A stretch of 64,000 nt of DNA from JAWKOK01 sp963848115 (GTDB lineage: Bacteria; Chloroflexota; Anaerolineae; Caldilineales; Caldilineaceae): assembly GCA_963848115.1 (NCBI GenBank), contig CAWKCP010000028.1, forward strand, positions 124,001 to 188,000, written 5' to 3'. Made by a program: the position numbers and the translations under genes. Of the stretch, positions 16,575-26,942 are shown piece after piece. The notes below the pieces were generated by a model, which was not told where the DNA came from, made no database searches, and saw only the letters and a list, made by a program, of their open reading frames with translations. Within the stretch, counting starts at the first letter, position 1, and each line of letters opens with the position of its first letter.

Positions 16575-17083
16575 TGAACGAGTAGGGACATGGCATTCCC
16601 CGCAGACGCTTTGTCCACGCGAGAGTTTACGACTGCGAAGACAACAGACTTTGATCAAAGGTTGACAAGGAATGCCTTGTCCGCCAACAGAAACCGGCCT
16701 GAATACTCCATAGCATTCGAGTGAATTGTCATTCCGGCGGAGCGAAGCGGGTCTAGCTTCCAGCGGACAAGGCATTCCTTGTCCGCGACGGCGGAAGTAG
16801 CCCCATGAATCCGTAGGTCACGCTACCAGCGTGACAACGCTCAATCATCAGACAGATCCAGAGGTTGTCAATGTCGTCCGGCTGATAGCCGGACCTACAA
16901 ACCATCGACTCATTTGCGCTGCACGGTACTAGGATCATTTGGGGAATGCGTCAGTGCCAAGAGATCTGGCACTGGCCTGTTAAAGGTAGGATTGGCGCGC
17001 AATGCCTTGTCCCTACGCGACCTACTTGGAAATCACAGAGATGCATGTAGACCCGGAGTTTCGAGTCGCAACAATGCTTTCAT
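16575..17083. other. Non-coding stretch with short palindromes
   Basis: No gene is apparent. Short palindromic words recur: GACAAGGAATGCCTTGTC (about 16666), GACAAGGCATTCCTTGTC (about 16768), GTCACGCTACCAGCGTGAC (about 16817) and AATGCCTTGTCCC (about 17000). They look like remnants of dispersed intergenic repeats. Confidence 0.5.
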
Positions 17084-17118
17084 AAAAAAGACCGGGACCA
17101 CATCATCCGGCCCCGGTC
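17084..17118 (-). terminator. Terminator downstream of guaB
   Basis: On the minus strand GACCGGG..CCCGGTC forms a stem that is followed by six T residues (complement of 17084-17089). It lies about 150 bases past the guaB stop. A short CCCCAATCCC tract (17122-17158), related to the PFOR spacer repeat, lies next to it. Confidence 0.65.
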
Positions 17119-17267
17119 CACCAATCCCTATTCCCCAATCCCCACTCCCCAATCACCCCTCATACCCATTCGCCGCAATCACATCCCTATACCAAAGCGC
17201 ACTCTTCTTCAGAATCCGTTCCTGTGTCCTATCCTCTTCCCATCTGCGTTCATCTGTGGCAAATGCT

Positions 17268-18743
17268 CTACACCCGACTCACATCATGCGAACCGCTCTC
17301 ACGGATGCCGGCCGGCGAGATCTCGATGAACTCGGCCTCTTCGTGTAGCTGGGTGATGGTGCTGGCCCCGCCGTAGCTGAGGCCCGAGCGCAGGCCGCCG
17401 ACCATCTGGTAGAGAATCTCGTGGACGTGGCCGCGGTAGGGGACGACCGCTTCAACGCCCTCCGGCACGACCTTGTCCCAATCGCTCTGGTCCTCGGCGC
17501 TCTCGTCGGTTTCCTGACCGCTGCCCTCTTGTTCAGCGGCGCGCCGACCCATGGCTGCACCCAGCGAGGCCATTCCCCGCACGACCTTGACTTTCTGGCC
17601 GTTGCGGATCACGGGTGAACCAGGCGCTTCTTCGCAGCCTGCGAAGAGACTGCCGATCATGACAGAACTGGCGCCTGCGGCCAACGCCTTGACCATGTCA
17701 CCCGACGTCTTGATGCCGCCGTCGGCGATAATGGGCAGCGCCAGCCCGGCCTCGCGCAGGCCCTCGGCCGCGTCCATGATGGCCGTCAGCTGGGGCACGC
17801 CAAAGCCGGTGACAATGCGCGTCGTGCAGATGGAGCCGGGTCCGATGCCGACCTTGATGGCGTCGGCTCCGGCTTCGGCCAGCTCACGTGCGCCATCTTT
17901 AGAGGCCACGTTGCCGGCAATGATCTGGGCGTCCGGATGCGCAGCTCGCAATCGCTGCACCATGCTGATGCAATGATCGGCATGGCCATGGGCAATGTCC
18001 AGCACCAGCACATCGCAACCAACGTCAAGCAACGCGCCGGCCCGCTCCAGATCCTCGTCCTTGACGCCGATGGCCGCGCCGACGCGCAGGTGTCCACGGG
18101 CATCGGTAGCAGCGTGTGGATACTGTTCGGACTTGATCACATCTTGTGCCGTGACCAGACCGACCAGATTGCCCTCCTCGTCGACAATCGGCAGCTTCTC
18201 CAACCGATGCTGATAGAGCACGGCGCGCGCCGTTTCCGGCGTTACATCCGGGCCGACGCTGACGATCTCGTCATAGGGTGTCATGGCATCGCGTACCAAC
18301 GTGTCGCCGTTGTAGGCCAGCAGGACATCGCGCTGGGTGATCATGCCGATGAGCTTGTTTTGGTCGTTGGTGATGACCAGGCCGCCCACATCGCGCCGGT
18401 TCATCAGTCGCACGGCCTCGGCGAGGGGGGCGTTCTCTGAGACGGTATAGGGGTCTTTGACCACGAAGCCCTGTGCACGCTTGACCTTGCTCACTTGCTT
18501 GACCTGCATCTCGGTGGTCATAAAGCGATGCAAAATGCCGATCCCGCCTGTGCGCGCCATGGCAATGGCCATGGCTGCCTCTGTCACGGTGTCCATATTG
18601 GCGCTAACCACCGGGATGTTGAGACGGATGGACGGCGTCAGCCAGGTGGCCGTGTCCACATCACTGCGGGAGGAGACATGCGACCGCTTGGGCACAAGCA
18701 GCACGTCGTCGAACGTAAGTCCCTTGCTCTGGCGAATCTTCAT
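17268..18743 (-). CDS. guaB: IMP dehydrogenase
   Basis: The 491-residue protein begins MKIRQSKGLTFDDVLLVPKR. It has two CBS domains (about residues 95-215, including DVGGLVITNDQNKLIGMITQ and KLPIVDEEGNLVGLVTAQDV), inserted in the barrel as usual. The catalytic loop is GIGPGSICTTRIVTGFGVPQ with the nucleophilic Cys. The IMP-binding segment is ADGGIKTSGDMVKALAAGAS. GuaB makes XMP from IMP, the committed step to GMP. I start at the ATG at 18743 behind AAGGAATCACC; the 50 extra residues of the longer frame have no family similarity and would read into the inverted repeat at 18805-18878. The length is normal. Confidence 0.95.
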   Translation of the reverse strand: MKIRQSKGLTFDDVLLVPKRSHVSSRSDVDTATWLTPSIRLNIPVVSANMDTVTEAAMAIAMARTGGIGILHRFMTTEMQVKQVSKVKRAQGFVVKDPYTVSENAPLAEAVRLMNRRDVGGLVITNDQNKLIGMITQRDVLLAYNGDTLVRDAMTPYDEIVSVGPDVTPETARAVLYQHRLEKLPIVDEEGNLVGLVTAQDVIKSEQYPHAATDARGHLRVGAAIGVKDEDLERAGALLDVGCDVLVLDIAHGHADHCISMVQRLRAAHPDAQIIAGNVASKDGARELAEAGADAIKVGIGPGSICTTRIVTGFGVPQLTAIMDAAEGLREAGLALPIIADGGIKTSGDMVKALAAGASSVMIGSLFAGCEEAPGSPVIRNGQKVKVVRGMASLGAAMGRRAAEQEGSGQETDESAEDQSDWDKVVPEGVEAVVPYRGHVHEILYQMVGGLRSGLSYGGASTITQLHEEAEFIEISPAGIRESGSHDVSRV

Positions 18744-18804
18744 GGCTGGTGATTCCTTGCGCATACGGGGAAGAATAAATGCATGTCGATTGAGGAACTG
18801 TGGG

Positions 18805-18878
18805 GCTGGACCTCCGGGAGGTGTCCACACATGACGGGCTGTGACAAATATCCACTGGACACCTCCCGGAGGTCCAGC
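18805..18878. repeat. 23-bp perfect inverted repeat upstream of guaB
   Basis: The arm at 18805-18827 is the exact reverse complement of that at 18856-18878, with a 28-base spacer. Each arm contains the palindrome CCTCCGGGAGG. It lies between guaB and lon and could be a transcript-end hairpin of lon or an intergenic repeat; no T-tract follows. Confidence 0.8.
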
Positions 18879-18988
18879 GCATGACCCCATCACGTGCCCC
18901 TCGCCAAGGGATCAATACTTGGCGCACTGGACACGAGAGCGGGCGGGCGAACGCTCAGGACAATTTGGAGAACGAGTCCCGCCCGGAC

Positions 18989-21523
<2,535 letters not shown>

Positions 21524-21866
21524 AAAGGATCCGTTCCATTCTGATACAGGTCTACCTCACACGACTCAGCGTCAACGGCTCCGAATCTTTTGAGCCGTAT
21601 TCACACGAGTGGCGAAGCTCACCCAAGGTACGATAGTTCGTTACCTGATCGCAACAAATAATTCTACCACACAGATCGGTATTTCCCAGGCGAAACGGAA
21701 GACAAAACCCCCTAACTAATGCCTTTCTTTGCCACTTCTAACGCAATACTAACGCGTATCGTGGGAAATGATGGCCACGGCCGGTTTCCTGACCCGCATA
21801 CGGTCAGTGATATAATCGATGGCTGTTGCCAGGTTCCGCCAAACGTACTTCTGAAAACGGCGATAG
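21524..21866. other. Divergent intergenic region lon / membrane protein
   Basis: A TATAAT box at 21811-21816 could serve the plus-strand gene at 21867, but its -35 is poor. No repeat or ncRNA is evident. Confidence 0.4.
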
Positions 21867-24191
21867 ATGAGTAAACAAATGGTGTCAGACAAGGATAGAT
21901 CCCCGGCTGTCGGGCCACGGACCAGCGGAAAGTGGCATATGGCCGTGCTGGCCGCATACGGGCTGCTGACGGTTGTGATGACATGGCCGCTCGTCTTGAA
22001 CCTGGGCGCCGCCATCCCCGGCGATGGTTTCGACGGCTGGCAAAACTACTGGAACCAGTGGTGGATCAAGGTTGCACTGGTCGATCAGGTGCGCAATCCG
22101 CTGGTCACCGATCTCCTCTACTATCCCACCGGCGTCGGCCTCTATTTCCACACCCTCAATCCATTCAATGGCTTGCTGACCCTGCCGATTCAGCTCACTG
22201 CCGGTCTGATACCCGCCTACAATGCCATTGTCTTCTTCAGTTGGATCATGGGCGGGTACGGCGTCTTTTTGTTGACGTTCTGGATGCTTGCGCAAAGAAG
22301 GAAGATTGAAGATCTAAGAACGACGATCTCTGGCCAAGGCGCTCCAGCGAGATCAGGGTCGACCGTTGGCCCGATCTCTGATCTTCGATCTTTGCTCTCT
22401 TTCCTTTCCGCGTTTGTCGCCGGCGCCATCTTCACGTTCTCGCCCTTCCACATGGCCCACCTGCTTGGCCACATGCAGGTGATGAGTTTTCAGTGGATCG
22501 CCTTCTACATTCTCTATCTGTTGCGGGCGACTGCGGCCATTCGTAGCGGCCGGCCATGGCTGCGCAATTCGTTGATGGCCGGCCTCTTTTTGGTCTTCAC
22601 GGGTCTGTGCGACTGGTACTTCGTATTCTACCTGCTGATCTTCACCGGTCTCCTGTTGCTCTGGCTGTTCGTCGATGCCTGCATTAGCTGGATTCGTGAG
22701 ATTCGGCGGGGCGATAGTGCACTACACGCGATGGTACGCAACACCTGGCGTTTCATCCGTCTCCTGGCACCGCCCGTGATCGCCGGAACCATCTTCTTGA
22801 TCGTGCTCAGTCCCTGGCTCGTGCCAATGGTGCGCCAGTCGGTTGCCTACTCGTTTATGATCCGGCCTCAGTCTGATCTCTATATCCTCAGCGCCGGCGT
22901 GATGGATTTTCTGGTCCCCAATCGGCTGCACACGCTCTTCCGTCCGCAGAGCTTTGAGTGGGTGGGCAATCAGATCGCACCGGTCAGCGAGAAGACGATC
23001 AGCATTGGATACATGGTACTTGCCTTGGCAGTGGTCGGGCTTTTGGCGCGACCGCGTCGCTCTGCATTTTGGGGTGTCACTGCGCTGGTCTTCTTTGGGT
23101 TGGCCCTGGGACCGGTCGTTCACTTCGCAGACATCACCTGGGCAGACATCCCGACCTCAGAGGATGTGACCTGGCACACCACACCGCTGGGCGTGCTCAA
23201 CTATTTTCTGCCGGTTGCCCGACTCACCCGCAGTGTCAGTCGCTATGCATTGATGGTGCAGCTGAGCATGGCTGTGCTAGCAGGCATCGGGCTGGCCACG
23301 CTGCTGCGGCATCTGCCAACGACGAGGGCTGTGATCGTTGCGGCTACTGCTGTGCTGGCCATCATTCTGGCCGAGTTCTGGGTCGCTCCCTATCCGCTCA
23401 GCCGGCCCGATACGCCGGCCTACTATGGTGAGCTTGCAGCTGGCGATGGCGCAATTCTCAATCTGCCGATGAACTATGATCGGCCGGGCTACCTGCTCTA
23501 CCAGACAGTCCACCAACGCCCGCTCACCGTGGCCTATATCAGTCGGGAGGATCCGCGCACGCTGACTGAACGGGTGCCGGTGCTCCAGCACTTCCGTCAT
23601 CTGGGACCGGACATACTCGATGTGGACGTGGGGGCCGTGGGGCAGACTGTCCTACATGACGCCGGCGTGGAAATCGTTGTCTTGGATCGCTACAAGATGC
23701 CGGGTGGGGACGAACGCGAGGTGACAACGGCCCTGGCACAGAAGATCTTCGCAGGCCAGGCGCCGGTCTACGAGGACGATCGCATCACGGTCTACAAGGT
23801 GGATGAGCCGGACGAGCCCGCGCCCTATCCGATGCTGGGCCCAGAGAACTGGGGACCGTTTGCGAACACGGGAAACGGAGTGAGTGGGCGTATGCTGAGC
23901 AATCTGCCGTCTGAACTCATCTTTCGTCATCGACTGGACGGCACGTCCTTGCGCATTCGCTACCGGACTGTTCCGGGCGTGTCGGCCAATGTGGCGTTGA
24001 GCAGCAGCGCTTCAGCCAATGGCGATGTGGGTCGGATCAACCTGCCGTCAGCGCCGGAGGGCAAAGAAGTAGTTGTGGATTTGGATGCATTGGGTGTGGC
24101 GTCGGGGGTGGATAGCACAACCCTGGTTCTGAGCGCCACTGCTTCTGATGGTTTCTGGATCGAGGAGTTGGAATTGATCGGGCAACAGTAA
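21867..24191 (+). CDS. Polytopic membrane protein, GT-C glycosyltransferase-like
   Basis: The 774-residue protein has about a dozen predicted membrane helices in its first 560 residues, for example MAVLAAYGLLTVVMTWPLVL and LFLVFTGLCDWYFVFYLLIF. A soluble C-terminal domain of about 200 residues, with a beta-rich end, follows. Just after the first helix lies GDGFDGWQNYWNQWWIK, the position where GT-C enzymes carry an acidic catalytic loop. The layout resembles YfhO/GT-C-type proteins that use polyprenyl-phosphate sugars, but I do not recognise the exact family. The start ATG at 21867 has only a weak ribosome-binding site. It stands alone between lon and a repeat-rich gap. Confidence 0.55.
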   Translation: MSKQMVSDKDRSPAVGPRTSGKWHMAVLAAYGLLTVVMTWPLVLNLGAAIPGDGFDGWQNYWNQWWIKVALVDQVRNPLVTDLLYYPTGVGLYFHTLNPFNGLLTLPIQLTAGLIPAYNAIVFFSWIMGGYGVFLLTFWMLAQRRKIEDLRTTISGQGAPARSGSTVGPISDLRSLLSFLSAFVAGAIFTFSPFHMAHLLGHMQVMSFQWIAFYILYLLRATAAIRSGRPWLRNSLMAGLFLVFTGLCDWYFVFYLLIFTGLLLLWLFVDACISWIREIRRGDSALHAMVRNTWRFIRLLAPPVIAGTIFLIVLSPWLVPMVRQSVAYSFMIRPQSDLYILSAGVMDFLVPNRLHTLFRPQSFEWVGNQIAPVSEKTISIGYMVLALAVVGLLARPRRSAFWGVTALVFFGLALGPVVHFADITWADIPTSEDVTWHTTPLGVLNYFLPVARLTRSVSRYALMVQLSMAVLAGIGLATLLRHLPTTRAVIVAATAVLAIILAEFWVAPYPLSRPDTPAYYGELAAGDGAILNLPMNYDRPGYLLYQTVHQRPLTVAYISREDPRTLTERVPVLQHFRHLGPDILDVDVGAVGQTVLHDAGVEIVVLDRYKMPGGDEREVTTALAQKIFAGQAPVYEDDRITVYKVDEPDEPAPYPMLGPENWGPFANTGNGVSGRMLSNLPSELIFRHRLDGTSLRIRYRTVPGVSANVALSSSASANGDVGRINLPSAPEGKEVVVDLDALGVASGVDSTTLVLSATASDGFWIEELELIGQQ

Positions 24192-24615
24192 TACCATTTG
24201 CCCATTCATGAGCCATGAATCCCGTAGGGGCGAGGCTTGCTCCTGTCCGCTCCACACAACGGGCGACCGCACGGGTCGTACCCTACGATAGACGGTCCTT
24301 GACCCAAAACTGTAGGCACTACGAGATCATTGGTTCTGCTAGCCATACGGTTCCGTGTGCACGCCCACGTGCACACGGCTTATGACCAGCGACTGCTCGT
24401 CGATCTGACCCGTTCGCACGTGGGCGTGCGCACTAGCTAAACTGGCCCACGGGCAAATCGCTGAGTTGTCTAGTCGCCAGTTCTAAGCGGCTGGACTGCA
24501 GCGCCTGAGGGCGCTTTTCATTGTTAGCAGCCGGCTTTAGCCGATGCACACAAGCGTCAGCAGAACCTACGCAGCGACCTCGTAGACAGCCTGGGTACGC
24601 GCACACCGGCATGTT
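24192..24615. repeat. Cluster of three intergenic repeat types
   Basis: At about 24222-24290 a GTAGGGGCGA...CCCTAC palindrome is present. At 24356-24380 and 24410-24434, GTGTGCACGCCCACGTGC and its imperfect inverse form a second inverted repeat. At 24485-24550 lies the first copy of the CAGCGCCTGAGGGCGCTTTTC element that recurs at 36560-36650 and 37978-38080. No coding region is visible. Confidence 0.6.
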
Positions 24616-25491
24616 TCAGTGTCCAAGCACGCGTACACTGTTGCTTCGGTCGTGGTGAATCAGCTCCCAGTGACCAAATTCGCCAAGCAATGCTCGAGCA
24701 CGGTCTCTACGCAATTGAAGGCGCTTCTCCTTGCACTTCCACTCGCCCTTCACCTGGTTGATCACCAGTAGGGAATCGCCTAGGGCGCTCACCTGGGCGG
24801 TATCAGCGCTGGCGCCGAGATCGTTGAGTCGGGTCAGGGTCGCCTCCAGCGCAGCAATGAGCGTGTCGTATTCAGCTTCGTTGTTGGTCACCCGATCCCC
24901 AAACTGGAGCTGCACGATCTGCTCCTGCTGGCCGGGCCAGCGCAAGGCGTAGCTGCCGAAGCCTTTGCCCGGATTGCCCTTGCTGCCGCCGTCAAAGATG
25001 ATCACGATCGGACGCTCCGGCGCCTGACCCGGGACCGGATGCATGGCATAGGGATCGTCCTCAACAATCCCGGACGGCGCGCCCATCACAATCTTTCCGC
25101 TCACCGGTGATCGATATTCATCTGACGCATTATTGGGAACTGCGATGGGCTCAGCGACTGCTTCGGTCGCACCTCGGGTCGCTATCGATTGCACCGAACT
25201 GTCGCTCTCACCACCGTCTTCGCTTAGATTCTTGCCCAACTCTCCTATCGGCGGCTCATCTTCGAGCACGGGATCGACAAGCTGGCCGGCGCGACTCGGC
25301 TCCCGCCAACGGTCGATGGCCGTGCCAAGGGCAGGCGCAACGTCGAGGCGATGCTGATCCGTGAGTAGTTCGTCGGGGTCGAGTAGACCGCTGGCATTCA
25401 GACGTCGCAGCAATTGGCGTCTCTCGTTGGGCGACAGCGCCTGGATCGCGAGGACAAGGTGAGCGAGATCTGGCGAAACGTGTTTTTGCAT
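24616..25491 (-). CDS. RNase HI-like domain protein
   Basis: The C-terminal half (about 150 residues) has the RNase H fold: IVIIFDGGSKGNPGKGFGSY with the first Asp, RVTNNEAEYDTLIAALEATL with Glu, and SALGDSLLVINQVKGEWKC with the second Asp. The fourth acidic residue expected in the last helix is not seen; the protein ends DRSNSVRVLGH. The N-terminal half starts with a small helical segment (LSPNERRQLLRRLNASGLLD) and is otherwise low-complexity. I use the ATG at 25491. A TTG start at 25578 would overlap the upstream MBL gene. The family degrades RNA in RNA-DNA hybrids; loss of the last acid leaves activity uncertain. Confidence 0.65.
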   Translation of the reverse strand: MQKHVSPDLAHLVLAIQALSPNERRQLLRRLNASGLLDPDELLTDQHRLDVAPALGTAIDRWREPSRAGQLVDPVLEDEPPIGELGKNLSEDGGESDSSVQSIATRGATEAVAEPIAVPNNASDEYRSPVSGKIVMGAPSGIVEDDPYAMHPVPGQAPERPIVIIFDGGSKGNPGKGFGSYALRWPGQQEQIVQLQFGDRVTNNEAEYDTLIAALEATLTRLNDLGASADTAQVSALGDSLLVINQVKGEWKCKEKRLQLRRDRARALLGEFGHWELIHHDRSNSVRVLGH

Positions 25492-25567
25492 GACGAGGAG
25501 GCCTTCGGTCAATTGGATAGGCGAATCACAACAATTGTCAAAATCTTGTTTAATGAACGACAAGCTC

Positions 25568-26440
25568 CTAGGCCGCAATAGCAGCCCGACGCTCGCTTCG
25601 CCGTTGCCGTCGCTCTTGCTCCCAGAGGTACATCAGGTTTGCGGCATGAAACTGCTTGACCAGGCCGCCCAGGGGGATCCGGCTACGGTCAAATTGTTCA
25701 ATGTCATGCTCAAGTAGGTCATGCTTGGTGGCGCCTTCATCCATTAGCCTTCGAATCAGTGCTTGGATATCGTTCAGGTATTTGATATTTATATCGATGC
25801 TGCTGGTCACTTCACCGCGTAGAAGGATGTCGCCGTGCCCTTGGACAATCGATTCCAGATTGTACTCATGTAGACTGGCCAGCGAGCGTTTGAACAGACC
25901 CATATCGCTCAGCGGGTTGGCGATCACGGGCACGGGCATGATGAGATCGCTGGCGAAGAGCACCTTGTCCTCGCGCACATGAACGACGCAAACTTCAGGG
26001 CTGGGGCCAGGTGAATGGATGATATGTACGGTCTTGCCGCCGAGGCGTACGAGCATGCCGCGGTTGAAGACGACCTTGGGCAGTCGAATCTCAACGTCGC
26101 GCAATTCGGGTGTGTGCTCTTTCGCTTCCGCCAGTGCTTGTTGCCCATGGTCGGCCAACATGGTGCGACATTGTTCGTGGGCAATTAACTCTGCGTCGGG
26201 AAAAAGGTAGGAGCCGTAGACGTGGTCGGCATGGCTGATGGTGTTGATCACGTACTTGATTCCTGCAGGGCAGATGCGTTTGGCAAACGCAATTAACTGC
26301 TTTGTCTCTGAAGGGAATGGCAGCGTGTCGATCAGAATCCCGCCTTCGCGCGTTACGACCAACCCGGCGTTCACTTCAACATAGAGGCTGCTTGTAAAGA
26401 CCCAGGTATCGTCTGCAACGCGTGTGCGTGTAATGGCCAC
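25568..26440 (-). CDS. Metallo-beta-lactamase-fold hydrolase, incomplete metal motif
   Basis: The 290-residue protein has the MBL fold with GGILIDTLPFPSETKQLIAF, NTISHADHVYGSYLFPDAEL, IHSPGPSPEVCVV, LFASDLIMPVPVI and SIVQGHGDILL. The signature HxHxDH is here I-S-H-A-D-H: the first His is replaced by Ile, while the other His, Asp and later His ligands remain. A C-terminal helical extension ends in a basic stretch (QERRQRRSERRAA). Family members hydrolyse thioesters, lactones or phosphodiesters. The altered site makes the substrate unpredictable. It precedes the RNase H-like gene on the same strand. Confidence 0.7.
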   Translation of the reverse strand: MAITRTRVADDTWVFTSSLYVEVNAGLVVTREGGILIDTLPFPSETKQLIAFAKRICPAGIKYVINTISHADHVYGSYLFPDAELIAHEQCRTMLADHGQQALAEAKEHTPELRDVEIRLPKVVFNRGMLVRLGGKTVHIIHSPGPSPEVCVVHVREDKVLFASDLIMPVPVIANPLSDMGLFKRSLASLHEYNLESIVQGHGDILLRGEVTSSIDINIKYLNDIQALIRRLMDEGATKHDLLEHDIEQFDRSRIPLGGLVKQFHAANLMYLWEQERRQRRSERRAAIAA

Positions 26441-26668
26441 GTCGTACTCCTCGCTTCATTCATATTGCCTATGGTCACGACGCATCGATGGTCGCGACGC
26501 AGGTCTGTGGTAACTTGAGCGGGCGCTGTTTGACCGAAGCCATTGGCCCACAAAGCGACTCTTGCCTCCGCTGAGACAGGTCGAAATTCAAAGTGGATTG
26601 TATCACAGCGAACGGAAGGACGTCAAAGTAGTTGACATAATGCGTGGCAAGCAAGTACTCACGGACCA

Positions 26669-26700
26669 TAAAAATGCCGCCTGCGTACGCAGGCGGCATT
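26669..26700 (-). terminator. Rho-independent terminator of the candidate small RNA
   Basis: A perfect 28-base palindrome (26673-26700) is followed on the minus strand by five T residues. Confidence 0.8.
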
Positions 26701-26895
26701 GATGAATCATTGACTCCACAGGATCGTGTGGACAGTGGGTGCAAACCTGTCTAAGCAGGGTGGGCGCCGCTGAGTGCTTCCGTCTTGCCAGTCCTCCATG
26801 AGGAAGGCTATCACATCCACACTGCGTCACCATGCGCCCAAATTTGAAGTGTTGGCTCGCCCCGTATGCTATCCTTTCACGGAAACCGCAGAGTC
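26669..26895 (-). ncRNA. Candidate structured small RNA downstream of aspS
   Basis: A minus-strand unit of about 227 nt is bounded by its own promoter (26902-26931) and a strong terminator (palindrome 26673-26700 followed by T5). The predicted 5' end (..TGACTC) pairs with GAGTCA shortly before the terminator. An inner stem joins GTGTGGA with TCCACAC. Small hairpins TCCTC-ATG-GAGGA and CCTG-CTTAGA-CAGG lie inside. There is no open reading frame of note. I could not match it to SRP RNA (no GGAAGGAAGCAG core), tmRNA or RNase P. A 6S-like RNA is possible from the end-pairing. Confidence 0.4.
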
Positions 26896-26901
26896 ACTAA
26901 T

Positions 26902-26931
26902 AATATAGCACACGATGTGTAGATCGAACAA
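26902..26931 (-). promoter_or_regulatory. Promoter of the candidate small RNA
   Basis: On the minus strand TTGTTC (26931-26926), an 18-base spacer and TATATT (26907-26902) lie directly after the aspS stop codon, so a separate transcription start is likely. Confidence 0.5.
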
Positions 26932-26942
26932 GGTCAGCAAAT

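Noticed and set aside
18744..18893. 50-residue N-terminal extension of IMP dehydrogenase
   Set aside because: The extension reads through the inverted repeat and has no homology; the ATG at 18743 with AAGGA gives the normal protein.
26669..26895. SRP RNA, tmRNA or RNase P RNA
   Set aside because: It lacks the SRP GGAA tetraloop with flanking AGCAG, the tmRNA tRNA-like ends and the RNase P conserved core; kept only as an unnamed candidate.
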